Assembly: GCA_963803065.1 (NCBI GenBank)
Contig: CAWDKW010000010.1
Span: forward strand, 1 to 64,000
DNA from: DASXMT01 sp963803065
Lineage (GTDB): Bacteria; Actinomycetota; Acidimicrobiia; Acidimicrobiales; RAAP-2
Direction: 5' to 3'
DNA: 64,000 nt
Made by a program: the position numbers and the translations under genes. Position 1 is the stretch's first letter. Each line of letters opens with the position of its first letter. The notes under the pieces are model-generated. The model worked only from the letters and a program-made list of their open reading frames with translations. It made no database searches and had not been told where the DNA came from. Of the stretch, positions 50,298 to 59,080 are shown in pieces.

Positions 50298-51740
50298 GTG
50301 ACCCGCGGCGACGGCAAGGCAATGAGTGACCGCCTACGGCACCGTGTCGTGATCGTCGGCGGCGGCTTCGGGGGTCTGCCCGCCACCCGACTGCTGGCGC
50401 GTTCGAAAGATGTCGAGGTGACGCTGCTCGACCGACGCAATCACCACCTGTTCCAGCCGCTGCTGTACCAGGTGGCAACCGGCATCCTGTCGCCTGGACA
50501 GATCGCGCCAGTGCTGCGCCACGTGGTGCGCAAGCACCGGAACGTCACCGTCGAGCTCACCAATGTCACCGGCTTCGATCTGGACCGGCGGGTCGTGCAC
50601 ACCACCACGGTCCCCGGCTTCGAGCGGGACTTTTCGTACGACAGTCTGATCGTGGCAGCAGGAGTCCATCAGAGCTACTTCGGCCACGACGAGTTCGCCC
50701 TTATCGCACCGGGAATGAAGACGATCGACGACGCCCTCGAGCTCCGCCGTCGGATCTATGGCGCCTTCGAGATGGCTGAGACTATGACCGACATGAGCCA
50801 GCGTCAATTCTGGCTGACGGTGGTGGTCGTGGGGGCCGGCCCGACGGGTGTGGAACTGGCCGGACAGATCCGAGAGCTCGCCGCTCGAAGCCTCCGCCGC
50901 GACTTCCGCAGTATCGACCCGGCCACTGTCAGGGTGGTGGTGCTGGATGCGGGCAGCGAACCGCTGGCAAACTTCGGTGGCCGCCTTTCGAGGTATGCAA
51001 CAAGGAACCTCCAGCGCATGGGCGTCGAACTCCACATGGGCTCGAGGGTGACGGGTGTGGACCCGTTCGGGGTGGACCTCCAGGGCCCCAATGGACAAGA
51101 ACGCATCGACGCCGGGACGACGATCTGGGCTGCAGGTGTCGAGGCTTCTCCGCTGGCGGCGCGCCTCGCCGAGGCCAGCGGGGCCGAGACCGACCGGGCT
51201 GGACGAATCGCGGTGCTGCCCGACCTCACGCTTCCGGGCCACCCAGAGGTGTTCGCGGTCGGCGACATGGTTGCTCTCAACCAGCTCCCCGGCGTGTGCG
51301 AGGTTGCCATGCAGGGCGGCCTGCACGCTGCCAACAGCATCCGTCGTCGCCTGAAGGGCGAAACCAAGACCGTCGCGTTCAAGTATCGCGACCTGGGGAG
51401 CGCAGCGACGATCGGTCGATTCAAGGCGATCGTCAACTTCCGGGGGATCCGGTTGAGCGGGTTCCCAGGGTGGACCGTGTGGCTCTTCGTCCACCTCACG
51501 TTCCTGAACGGATTCGGCAACCGGGCCGCCGCTCTGTTCCGCTGGGCGAAGGCGATGGTCGGCCGAAGCCGACCCGAACGGGTCTTCAGTGTCGGGCACA
51601 CCGGCGGTGATCTGAGCCTCCCCGAGAAGATCCGCGCTCAGGTGATGCCCTCCCCGTTCCCGGTCATGGACGCCGCGCTGAGCGCCCGCGAACGTACCCA
51701 TACGCCAATCGCGGACGGCCAATCACCCACCCCGGGGTGA
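50298..51740 (+). CDS. type II NADH dehydrogenase-like FAD oxidoreductase
   Basis: Single-subunit, non-proton-pumping NADH:quinone oxidoreductase type. 480 residues from GTG 50298 (ATG 50322 is an alternative). FAD motif VVIVGGGFGGLPATRLL, DRRNHHLFQPLLYQVATGILSP in two pieces (typical of NDH-2), NAD motif VVVVGAGPTGVELAGQ, and VFAVGDMVALNQLPGV. A hydrophobic C-terminal segment (WTVWLFVHLTFLNGFGNRAAAL) would dock it on the membrane. It starts 18 bp after the sulfatase stop on the same strand; cotranscription is possible. Confidence 0.88.
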   Translation: MTRGDGKAMSDRLRHRVVIVGGGFGGLPATRLLARSKDVEVTLLDRRNHHLFQPLLYQVATGILSPGQIAPVLRHVVRKHRNVTVELTNVTGFDLDRRVVHTTTVPGFERDFSYDSLIVAAGVHQSYFGHDEFALIAPGMKTIDDALELRRRIYGAFEMAETMTDMSQRQFWLTVVVVGAGPTGVELAGQIRELAARSLRRDFRSIDPATVRVVVLDAGSEPLANFGGRLSRYATRNLQRMGVELHMGSRVTGVDPFGVDLQGPNGQERIDAGTTIWAAGVEASPLAARLAEASGAETDRAGRIAVLPDLTLPGHPEVFAVGDMVALNQLPGVCEVAMQGGLHAANSIRRRLKGETKTVAFKYRDLGSAATIGRFKAIVNFRGIRLSGFPGWTVWLFVHLTFLNGFGNRAAALFRWAKAMVGRSRPERVFSVGHTGGDLSLPEKIRAQVMPSPFPVMDAALSARERTHTPIADGQSPTPG

Positions 51741-51829
51741 AGACGCCTCCCCGTTCCGACGAGGGAGAATGAAGTGGCTTCGCACCCGAGGCCCACCAGA
51801 TCGTCCTGCTCGTCGCCACGCTCTACTTT

Positions 51830-51993
51830 TTGATGGACCACGCCAATCGGGCCACCTCACGGCGAAGACCGAGGCGGCCCGTGTCGTCGTCACGATTCAG
51901 ATGGTGCTCGACCTGGTCATCATCGGACTGGTAGCTCGAGTGATTATCAATGCCATCAACATTGAACAGCGTCGACAGTCTCCCGCTGTCTGA
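51830..51993 (+). pseudogene. fragment of a small two-helix ion-channel-like membrane protein
   Basis: Frame from 51769 ends with GHLTAKTEAARVVVTIQMV and LDLVIIGLVARVIINAI. This matches the segment after the GYGDL selectivity filter and the last helix of two-helix channel-like proteins. The upstream part (51741-51830) contains scraps of hydrophobic sequence in another frame (LYFLMDHA), so the front of the gene is lost or frame-shifted. 74 residues if read from ATG 51769, but the first 30 are not membrane-like. Confidence 0.4.
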
Positions 51994-52540
51994 TACGGGG
52001 ATGTCCGAGTCGCCACCATGGGAAGGCCGGGGAGGTGCGATAGCGCAATGCCGCCGGCCGCATCCACCGCGAAGGGCACTCAAAGACGCTCCGTACCCCA
52101 AGCCCTCGCAGGCAAACCAGCAAGACTCTGGCGTAGGCGGCCTCGTCGCTTGCGTCCGGGTTGATAGCCTTTCCGCCTTCGCCAGCTCCCTGACAGCCCC
52201 ATCGCCCGTAGAAGCGAAGCAGTGATGCTGTTCGACTACCTGTAGACGACTCGGCGGGGCATCGCGCTTCACCCAGGCCCTCGACCCCATCCTGGCCTGA
52301 CGACGAGGCGATGCTGTGGCCGAGCCGTCTGACGGACGGCGTTGAGGAGGTCAAGGGGACATATTGACCCGACCTGGTTTCTACCGGGGGTCATGTCGCG
52401 CCCAACGGTCACTTCGGGGAAATACCTCTGAGTGTGACGAATGGGTTGCAAGGAGTGAGAGACTGCACTAGACCGCTGAGTAAGGCGTCGCTCAAAGAGG
52501 GATGGCCCCTTTGTCGATCGTCGCCCCGGAGGCTGTACTG
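51994..52540. other. about 550 bp without a recognisable gene
   Basis: Only short overlapping open frames with irregular codon use. Around 52246-52270 the sequence ACTCGGCGGGGCATCGCG resembles the 3' half of the hairpin repeats seen at 53.3-54.5 kb, so this may be a worn copy. Confidence 0.4.
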
Positions 52541-52816
52541 ATGCTCTTCTTGACGACGTACCGAACCAAGCGCTTTCTATCGAAGGCAGAACAAAAGGAA
52601 CTCCTGGACCTGTTCGCGAAACATGGGGGACCTCCGGGACAAATCGCTCACTACGTTTCTGCAGATAATTCGACAGGGTGGGTAATTGCCGAAGCGGAAG
52701 ACGCGACGGCCGGCTTCGCGTCCGTTGTCATGTACGAGCCATTCGTCGAGTTCGACACCACGCCGATCCTGACGATCGATGATGCCCTGCCCCACATGAT
52801 GGAGGCCGCAGGGTAA
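52541..52816 (+). CDS. DUF3303-family small protein
   Basis: 91-residue ferredoxin-like fold protein of the DUF3303 type (LFLTTYRTKRFLSK start, GPPGQIAHYVSADNSTGWVIAE, PFVEFDTTPILTIDDA). GGAGG at 52528-52532 supports ATG 52541; the frame is open back to 52502. Function unknown; proteins of this family resemble dimeric alpha-beta barrel enzymes or sensors. It stands alone among fragments. Confidence 0.7.
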   Translation: MLFLTTYRTKRFLSKAEQKELLDLFAKHGGPPGQIAHYVSADNSTGWVIAEAEDATAGFASVVMYEPFVEFDTTPILTIDDALPHMMEAAG

Positions 52817-52899
52817 ATCAGCCAGACCCCTTACGACAGGTGGCCCCCGGTTTCGGCCGGAGGTATGTCGCGTGCTAGTCCCGCCAAGTGCCAAATCGT

Positions 52900-53187
52900 C
52901 TAGACGAGGTAGTAGTCGCCTACCGTGTAGGTCCGAACGTGGCCGACCGGGCAGATCTCGGTATAAGTCTGGCCGTGGTCTGGCGTTGCCGCATCGATGA
53001 CCCTTTGGCACGCACTGGGGAATGCCATTCCACAAAGCTCGCATCTGGTCATCAGCGTTACGTATCTCAGTGGCTCTGCGAGCATCGCCCAGTCCCCGAT
53101 CTTGGAGTCGCGTTCTGACAGTAGGTTCCGTAACCGCCCGCTGAGCCTACTCAGAGCCTTGAACGTCCTGCCTGAAACGTGACGCAA
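52900..53187 (-). CDS. hypothetical protein with possible zinc site
   Basis: 95 residues. CELCGMAF, a later Cys, and CPVGH in the second half suggest a metal-binding ribbon; the first half is helical and basic. I do not recognise the family. Codon use is mixed and no clear ribosome site precedes it, so it may not be a real gene. Confidence 0.35.
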   Translation of the reverse strand: MRHVSGRTFKALSRLSGRLRNLLSERDSKIGDWAMLAEPLRYVTLMTRCELCGMAFPSACQRVIDAATPDHGQTYTEICPVGHVRTYTVGDYYLV

Positions 53188-53248
53188 AGATCACTCGGGG
53201 GTTACCTGACTGTGACATGGCTCCGGTCTGTTCGTGGCTGCACTCGCA

Positions 53249-53318
53249 TTGCCAGCCACAACGCGGGTAGGCGGAGCCCTGTCCGTGTCCCTCGGCGGGG
53301 TTTGGTCGCGTGCCTTTT
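53249..53318 (+). repeat. hairpin repeat copy A
   Basis: TTGCCAGCCACAACG (53249-53263) followed by an imperfect hairpin (GAGCCCTG ... CGGGGTTTGG) and GTCGCG. Diverged relative of copies C and D. Confidence 0.5.
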
Positions 53319-53436
53319 GGGCCGCGGTCTGTCGCGTCCCGGTGTTGGACCTTCATGGAGAAGTCACATGGCCTCAGCCGGGTCGCAACAGGACTTCAGT
53401 ACCGTTGCTGGGACTGGCGAACTGACACGTCGGATA

Positions 53437-53480
53437 GACGGAACCCCGCTCCAGACTCCTCGGCGGGGTTTCGTCGCGCT
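53437..53480 (+). repeat. hairpin repeat copy B
   Basis: Arms GACGGAACCCCGC (53437-53449) and GCGGGGTTTCGTC (53463-53475) pair over 13 bp with one G-T, then GCG. The conserved left flank of the other copies is missing or worn. Confidence 0.65.
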
Positions 53481-53611
53481 TGGGCCAGCGACGGGCTCGA
53501 TCCAAGTTGTAGATGCGGTAAATGGCACCTGGCCGGGCAGAGTGGGCAATCTATCCGAGTATGCGATTGGATGGCAGCCATGAGTCAGGACGAAATCTCC
53601 TCCATTCAGCG

Positions 53612-54110
53612 ATGCTCGCTCCTGCGGTGTTGATGACGACCGCAGCCGTCATGGCCAACGGGATTGAGACCATGTATTCGGCCGTGAACGACCGCATGAG
53701 GGCGATGACCAGCGAGAAGCTGGCCCGTTTCACTCGAGGTGATGGAGGATTGCTGGACCGCCACCGGCTGAGCGCCACTGCGGCCCTTCGAGTCGACTTG
53801 ATCGACGCTCAGCTGCCCCTCTTACGCCAGCGGCACCGCTGGCTGCGCAACGCTTTGCAACAGCTTTACGTTGCCATTTTTCTGGTGGTTGTCACGATGA
53901 TCCTCATAGCCGTGGCCATCACCCCTTCCCGATCACATCGCAGCGACCGCGGCACTGGTCAGCGTTCTCGTTGCGGCCGCAGCGCTACTGGTAGGAATGG
54001 CCTTCGCCGGGGCGTCGGTCATGCGGTCTACCGGCGCGGTGGGCTTCGAGGTCGATCGGACTCTCGAACTGGGGTCAGCGGCCACTGCACCAGAGGATCT
54101 CGACCGCTGA
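53612..54110 (+). pseudogene. DUF2721-family membrane protein, frameshifted
   Basis: The first frame from ATG 53612 gives MLAPAVLMTTAAVMANGIET, AVNDRMRAMTSEKLARF and DAQLPLLRQRHRWLRNAL, then a helix (VAIFLVVVTMILIAVAI), as in DUF2721 proteins. After a C-run at 53922-53925 the sequence continues in another frame as LPDHIAATAALVSVLVAAAA and then GFEVDRTLELG to a TGA at 54108. Dropping one C joins the two parts into a protein of about 165 residues with three helices, the normal shape. A second break may lie near 53610, because MSQDEISSIQ (ATG 53580, another frame) looks like the true N-terminus. Confidence 0.65.
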
Positions 54111-54286
54111 TCCCGAGGAACGTGAGCCTGGAAAGGCGCTGGAGGGGACGGGGGTGCGTCTGCAACCACCTAGGAGAAGCGATCAGGGGACAAGGCGCCA
54201 ATGGTGAACCCGCGACGAGCTGGAGAGGTTTTGTTGGGGGCCGCGCTTAGGCGACGATCGCCGGGGTCCGGGATTTTGACCATCTA

Positions 54287-54356
54287 TTGCCAGTCACAAC
54301 GGTGGAGCGGAACGACCCCGGATCTCCCCACCCCGGGGTCGTTGTCGCGACCTTTT
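54287..54356 (+). repeat. hairpin repeat copy C
   Basis: TTGCCAGTCACAACG (54287-54301), then perfect 11-bp arms AACGACCCCGG (54311-54321) and CCGGGGTCGTT (54333-54343), then GTCGCGACCTTTT. The T-run makes it terminator-like. Confidence 0.75.
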
Positions 54357-54413
54357 CATCCTGCGGACGCCTGCCTGTGACATTCGTCCCGCTAGGTTGC
54401 TCGTTGCACACGC

Positions 54414-54480
54414 TTGCCAGTCACAACGCGAGTCGACGAAACCCCGTCGGAGCCCCCCTGTCGGGGTTTCGTCGCGTCCG
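54414..54480 (+). repeat. hairpin repeat copy D
   Basis: TTGCCAGTCACAACG (54414-54428, identical to copy C), then perfect 13-bp arms CGACGAAACCCCG (54434-54446) and CGGGGTTTCGTCG (54462-54474), then CGTCC. Arm sequence differs from copy C while the left flank is conserved. Confidence 0.8.
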
Positions 54481-54951
54481 GAGCGAAGGAGTACGATTCG
54501 CGGAACCCATGGTCGGGTGGGAGTTCGGGAGAGTCCGGAGAGTAGCTAATGATCTGCGACAGTCTGAAGGGAGCAATGATACGCTATGCAGTATTCGAGG
54601 TAGACCGAATGAGCCAGGTGTAGATCTGCGACTTCGTTCCTTCCTCTGGGGTCTCCCGTCCTCGTGGTCCGATCCTCGCCTCTCGGTCGACGGGATGGGC
54701 GAGACAAAGATGCGCTGGGGAAGGCGGTTCGGGTCGCTGTCGCCGGGTAAGCACACTTTGACTTGCGGGTTAGCACTTCTGGGTTAGCACTTCGTGGGCG
54801 ACGCGACAGCATTGACGTTGTCATTCCAAGGGACGGTGTGCTGTCCGTCAAGTGGCGTGGTCCCTGGCTCGTAGGCTTAGGCTTGCCAGGAAAGTGGAGG
54901 GTCTTGGACCTAACGGCTTGACTCCGGCTTGGCGGCGAGAACAACTTGAAA

Positions 54952-55208
54952 TGAATCGTCCTGGGAATAGTGGAGGCTCCACGGTTAGGTTTCATGCTGC
55001 CGAGATGGGCTCGCCCAAGCGACGGTAGTAGTTCTCTTCGAACTCTGCCGGCGGGACGTATTGGCAGGCCTCGTGAAGGCGCCGATCGTTCCACCAGTTG
55101 ACCCATGCCCCGGTGGTCAGCTCGAGTTGCTTCATCGTTCTCCAGGGCCCTCGTCGGTAGATCAGCTCGGTCTCGTACAGGCGGTTGACCTGCTCTCCAC
55201 CTGGTCCC
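54952..55208 (-). mobile_element. IS3-family insertion sequence remnant (transposase C-terminus and right inverted repeat)
   Basis: Minus strand reads EQVNRLYETELIYRRGPWRT, ELTTGAWVNWWNDRRLHEAC and QYVPPAEFEENYYRRLGEP then a TGA (54992-54994). This is the C-terminal end of an IS3 OrfB integrase-type transposase, including the final catalytic Glu region. Beyond the stop, GAGCCTCCAC ... GACGATTCA up to 54952 looks like the terminal inverted repeat ending in CA. OrfA, the rest of OrfB and the other end are missing, so the element cannot move. Confidence 0.75.
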
Positions 55209-55838
55209 GTTCACCGGAGAGTCCCGGGCTCTCTCGCCATCGGGGCTCATGAGATGGAGTGTTTCGTTTGAGCCGACCCGCGGCTCTACCTCGGCAAATC
55301 GCACGGTCACATTACGGTCCACCAGCATTCTGCAGATGACGCCGCCAACTCGGTGGGAAAGTTCCACGGCGTGGCGACTCAACAGTTCGATTCCGTCGTC
55401 AACAAGGCCCACGGGTCTCCCGGTGCCGGGAGGCGAATGGAGCACCGCCACGGCCGCACGGGCCAGCCGCTCGTTTCGCTCATTTGGGTTAAGACAGAAT
55501 AACCCTCCGAAGGCAAGCTGGGCGATCCGGCGGGCGACCAGCTCGGTTTCTTCAGTCCCTTCTTCGACAGCGTCCACATCAGTCTCGATCCAAGTCTCCA
55601 TTTCCGCCCATTGGTCGGGACCACCGAGTAACATCGCAACCCGATCGGCCAGATCGCGGACATCACGAAGGTCCTTCTCCAAATGTTCGAGAAGTCTCGG
55701 GAAACCGGTGCGGAGACCAGGGCCATTGTCACCCTCAAATCGCAGTGCATCGACTTCAGCAGCAACACTCTTCCCGAGAGCTACCCTAGCCGCTCGCAGT
55801 GCGGCAGCATTGGCTGTTCCTACTTGCGTCGAGTCAAT
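55209..55838 (-). pseudogene. unknown protein truncated by the IS3 remnant
   Basis: Open minus-strand frame with good codon pattern (VAAEVDALRFEGDNGPGL, DLADRVAMLLGG, RRIAQLAFGGLFCLNPNERN, LHSPPGTGRPVGL). It runs into the IS3 sequence near 55208, after which the frame reads nonsense, so the C-terminus appears lost. The frame opens at 55838 directly after a TGA; the first ordinary start is TTG 55682, but the sequence before it also looks coding, so the N-terminus may be missing too. It could be a regulatory or defence-type protein, but I do not recognise a family. Confidence 0.5.
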
Positions 55839-56055
55839 TCATGTTGGGGTGCGCCTCCCTTGCAAATCCGCGGGACTGCGCAGGGTGCACGGGACGCCAC
55901 GGCTGGACGACCAGGACGCGACTTCCGACTCACCGACACTGCCTGAACAGGACGACACCGCCTCAACCCTGGGAGGCTGACTGGGGAACCCATCCTTGTT
56001 CCGCCGCGACGTCTACTGGTAGACGAGGAGACCCCGGCCGCGCTCGGCTCCGGTA
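55839..56055. other. short region with no assignable gene
   Basis: Overlapping frames only; none shows family similarity. Confidence 0.3.
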
Positions 56056-56300
56056 TCAGTGCACAGGACGCGATGGGGCTTTCGAAGCTGTACTGGTTTG
56101 CAGCGCTCCAGGTAGCAAGATCTGGGCCAGGCTGACCGTCGCCGCGTCGGACACGTTCTCGCCATTGGTAGCTGCGAAGCTGGGGTTGTACCCGTTTGCG
56201 AGCACGATGACGGTCGCGTTCTTGGCCGGCAGGAAAGCGACGCCTCGCCGAGACTGGTGGGAGTCCGGTACCCTCCGCGCCACTCGGCGGACTCGAGGCA
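56056..56300 (-). pseudogene. possible C-terminal remnant of a beta-lactamase-like serine hydrolase
   Basis: The frame 56583-56056 ends with GVAFLPAKNATVIVLANGYN and VSDAATVSLAQILLPG, a pattern seen at the C-terminus of beta-lactamase/carboxypeptidase-like serine hydrolases (strand with VVVLANG then a final helix). No SxxK or YxN motif is found upstream, where the frame becomes Arg/Ser-rich. Tentative. Confidence 0.3.
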
Positions 56301-56622
56301 GCTCGTCGCCAACCGCTGCCGTCTGACTGGTAAAGAATGCGCCGACACTGGCCCGGCTCGACGACGCGACAGAGCCCCTGCTCGCCGCCACGGCACCAGG
56401 GGCTCTGCCTACCCATGCGAAGGTGGGTCTGAGGAAATAGTACGGATCGCCCATTTCAGCTGCATGCACACAATGTGAACGATTCGTGAACGGACCGGGG
56501 ATCCGTTCGCATCCGGGAGTTACCGCGAGGTCATCGCAAGGGGCCGGCCAATCGCCCGTTCTACTAGCGCTCCGGTCCGGCATGTCCCCGCCTGCCGGGC
56601 TCGGAGTTCATTTGGGCGCGAG

Positions 56623-56653
56623 AAGGCCCCGGCCGCTGTGTGCCGGGGCCTTT
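56623..56653. terminator. strong hairpin, terminator-like
   Basis: Perfect 11-bp arms AAGGCCCCGGC and GCCGGGGCCTT around an 8-nt loop, followed by T on the plus strand and preceded by A on the other, so it could stop transcription from both sides. Confidence 0.55.
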
Positions 56654-56748
56654 CGCTGCGTCGATACGGCTTACCGATGAGTAAGCGCAAGGTCCGAGCC
56701 AATAGCCCGTTGTCCTTATTGCGGGCCGGGTGAGCCCGTGCGCTGCGT

Positions 56749-56767
56749 GACCGGCCGACGGCCGGTC
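56749..56767. other. inverted repeat GACCGGCC-GAC-GGCCGGTC
   Basis: Perfect 8-bp arms with a 3-nt loop. No T-run follows, so it is not a classical terminator. It may be a protein-binding palindrome or a structured RNA element. Confidence 0.4.
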
Positions 56768-56993
56768 GCTTGGCGCGCAAGAAAGGGTCATTCATTCGTA
56801 AGGTTTCAGCGTTCCACCGAGGTTGTACCAGACCCCTGCAGACTGCCCGGATTCCGTGTGACTGCGCAGCATGCGGGGGGAGTAGCAGTAGTGGACGTGA
56901 CCAGGCGGGCCGCAAGGTGCGTCCCAATTGTGTGTGCGTCGGCGACGGTGCTCAGTGGCTGGATGGTGCGGTCATTGGCCCTTGCCGCCCCCC

Positions 56994-57890
56994 TCATGAG
57001 GCGGGGGCGGTAGAAGGCAAGCCCTCCGCTCGTCGCGGCTCCGCAGCGGTGGGCCCTTGAGCCCGGGCCAGCAGGACGATGCCTACAACGGCCACGGCCA
57101 AACCGATGATGGCAGGGACCAGGTGGCCGCCGCCATGGCCCAGTTTCTCGCCGTAGACGACGGCACCCAAGACGACTCCCCCGAAGAGACTGACAGCGTT
57201 GCTCGACGCCATGGCTGGAGCCAGCACGCCCGTCTTGAGGGCGGACTGCTGGAGGACGAATCCGGTCAACGCCGTGGCAACGAGCACATAGATCGACCAG
57301 TCAGCAAGGAGGGACAGCACTCCGCTCCCAACCTGGGTGACGAAGGTCTTGGTGACAGTGGTCTGGAGGGCGAAGCCGAATCCCGCCGCCGACCCGAAGA
57401 GCAGTGCTCGGGTGGCACCCTGGCGGTGTCGACCAAATCCTGCCGTGGCCATCACCAGGACCACGATGACCAGGCAGGTCACCCACCAGGTCTGTGCGGT
57501 CGACTGCGTGGTCCCGCTCTTGGGGGATCCGACCGAGAGGAACAAGACGAGGCCAACCACAATGGCCAATGCACCGAAGACCACCATGCGGTCGATGTAT
57601 TGATGGGTCAGCCACGCCCCAAAGGGGAGGGCAATGACAAGGCTCAGCGTCGTGATCGCCTGAACCGCCATGAGTGGTCCCTTGTCGAGGGCAACAGCCT
57701 GGAGAACCCAGCCCGCCGACTGGAGGACCATTCCCGCCAGCCACACCGGCTTGTGCAGAATCTGGATCAGCCAGGGTGAGTCGCCGCTCTGCCCAGTCGT
57801 GTCGAGCGTGCCTCTCTGCTGGAGCACCGTGCCGACCGCGAAGGCGCAGGCAGCCATGAAGGCGAGAACGGGCCCCGCAGCGCCTTTCAC
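56994..57890 (-). CDS. DMT-superfamily (EamA-like) transporter
   Basis: 298 residues with about nine to ten hydrophobic helices in two repeats (FMAACAFAVGTVLQQRG at the start; ALLFGSAAGFGFALQTTV at the second repeat). GxVLQQ and the alternation of helices match EamA/NIPA-like drug-metabolite transporters of actinobacteria. The C-terminus is short and cytoplasmic. Substrate unknown. Divergent from the next gene. Confidence 0.75.
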   Translation of the reverse strand: MKGAAGPVLAFMAACAFAVGTVLQQRGTLDTTGQSGDSPWLIQILHKPVWLAGMVLQSAGWVLQAVALDKGPLMAVQAITTLSLVIALPFGAWLTHQYIDRMVVFGALAIVVGLVLFLSVGSPKSGTTQSTAQTWWVTCLVIVVLVMATAGFGRHRQGATRALLFGSAAGFGFALQTTVTKTFVTQVGSGVLSLLADWSIYVLVATALTGFVLQQSALKTGVLAPAMASSNAVSLFGGVVLGAVVYGEKLGHGGGHLVPAIIGLAVAVVGIVLLARAQGPTAAEPRRAEGLPSTAPAS

Positions 57891-58120
57891 CTAATCCCTC
57901 TCTTCGTCGTGGTGCTTGGATGGCGATAGACACCCACTGGGGGCTCCTTCCTCTGGATCTCCCCCACAATGAGGGTGATGACGAGCCCAGGTCAACCCCA
58001 CCGACGAAGACGGACTTCGAAATCGACATGCAGCCACTCGCAGCTCACGTTGGCCTGGCCGAATCATCAGTGGTACTGCTTAACCATCCCTGGGCTCTCT
58101 TGACCGGAAGGGTTCAGAAC
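57891..58120. promoter_or_regulatory. divergent region upstream of the DMT and membrane protein genes
   Basis: 230 bp. The frame of the following gene is open across it from 57920 but is unlike the rest of that protein. Promoters for both genes should lie here; none was recognised with confidence. Confidence 0.3.
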
Positions 58121-59026
58121 ATGACCTCAGGAAACGAACCCGAGTCCTCCTCTGGTGCAGCCGACAAGTCACCCCGTCGATCCCTTCGAGCGACAGCCGG
58201 TACCCAGTTCAGGCGTCTCGTCATCGCCATTCGCACCGGCGACGAAGTGAAGGTTGAGAACGCGGTTCTTTCACTCAGTCGTCGGAGCCGCTGGTTGGCG
58301 CCGCTCGCCATGGTGGTGGGGGCCTTCACCATGCTCTTCCAAGGGCTGAAGCTGCTGTTCACAAACTGGCGATTGACGCTGGTACAGATGTTGCCAGCCA
58401 TGTGGATCTGGGCGGCCATGCTCGATCTCAAAGGCCACGTGTTTCATGGCCGCCAGTTCCATGTGTTGAGGGGACCTCTCGTGATTCCCGTCATTTTGGT
58501 CATCGCCTCCATCACCGCAGCCGCCTTCTTTCTCAATGCGGTCTTTGCCTTCTCCATATCCCGGCCCGGCAAACCGGAGATCCGCCCTGCGTTCGCCCAG
58601 GCACGCGAGCATCGAACGGCGGTGCTGGGCTGGGGGTTCGTCATTGGACTGGCCCTTGGGTTTTCCGCCGTTTTCGTTCAACGGTGGGGGCTCCGCTGGT
58701 TTGCGTTGGCGCTCGGCATCGTCGTCGGTGTGATGATGTTCACCTACGTGTTGGTTCCGTCACGGCTTCTCGGAACCAAGTCGACCCGCTCCCGCCGGGA
58801 CCAGCTCACCGCCTCGGCGATAGGCGGGGCGGTCGGTGCCGCAGTCTGTACGCCGCCGTACCTTCTTGGTCGGATCTCCCTTCTGATGCTGGGATCGCGT
58901 AATCTTCTCATCCCAGCCGTGATCCTGTTGACCGTGGCCGTTGTGCTGCAGACCGGCGCCACCAGTGCTGTCAAGGCAATCAAATTGAGCGCCACATTGG
59001 CGGTGGGCCACGTGCCCGGCCGGTAA
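58121..59026 (+). CDS. integral membrane protein of unknown function
   Basis: 301 residues from ATG 58121, preceded by GGAAGGG. A polar N-terminus of about 55 residues is followed by about seven to eight helices (LAPLAMVVGAFTMLFQGLKLL, VIPVILVIASITAAAFFLNAV and others). Between them SISRPGKPEIRPAFAQAREHR is a conserved-looking cytoplasmic loop. I do not recognise a named family. It stands alone, with intergenic gaps on both sides. Confidence 0.7.
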   Translation: MTSGNEPESSSGAADKSPRRSLRATAGTQFRRLVIAIRTGDEVKVENAVLSLSRRSRWLAPLAMVVGAFTMLFQGLKLLFTNWRLTLVQMLPAMWIWAAMLDLKGHVFHGRQFHVLRGPLVIPVILVIASITAAAFFLNAVFAFSISRPGKPEIRPAFAQAREHRTAVLGWGFVIGLALGFSAVFVQRWGLRWFALALGIVVGVMMFTYVLVPSRLLGTKSTRSRRDQLTASAIGGAVGAAVCTPPYLLGRISLLMLGSRNLLIPAVILLTVAVVLQTGATSAVKAIKLSATLAVGHVPGR

Positions 59027-59080
59027 GCAATGAGGCGGGCGCAGAGCTATCGCAGGCCCTCCAGCCGGCCCTCGCCGACT

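Larger units (their letters stand above)
54111..54951. other. about 840 bp without a gene, containing two hairpin repeats
   Basis: Open frames here lack family similarity. The left third carries hairpin repeats C and D; the rest, up to the IS3 end at 54952, shows nothing I can assign. The lower G+C and irregular codon pattern fit decayed accessory DNA. Confidence 0.4.
56301..56993. other. about 690 bp without a confident gene, two strong hairpins
   Basis: Short frames on both strands (for example 56770-57060 plus, with several cysteines) have no family similarity and poor codon use. The section holds the hairpins at 56623 and 56749. Confidence 0.35.

Noticed and set aside
53249..54480. Integron attC sites / gene-cassette array
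   Set aside because: The hairpins lack the GTTRRRY core and its inverse partner, no integron integrase is present, and intervals do not hold single complete cassettes.
54546..55208. 378-codon minus-strand frame as one intact gene
   Set aside because: Only the part right of 55208 has coding character. The rest crosses IS3 sequence out of frame and then non-coding DNA.
56738..57060. Small plus-strand cysteine-containing frames
   Set aside because: No ribosome site, no family similarity and irregular codon use; they overlap hairpins and the 3' end of the DMT gene.
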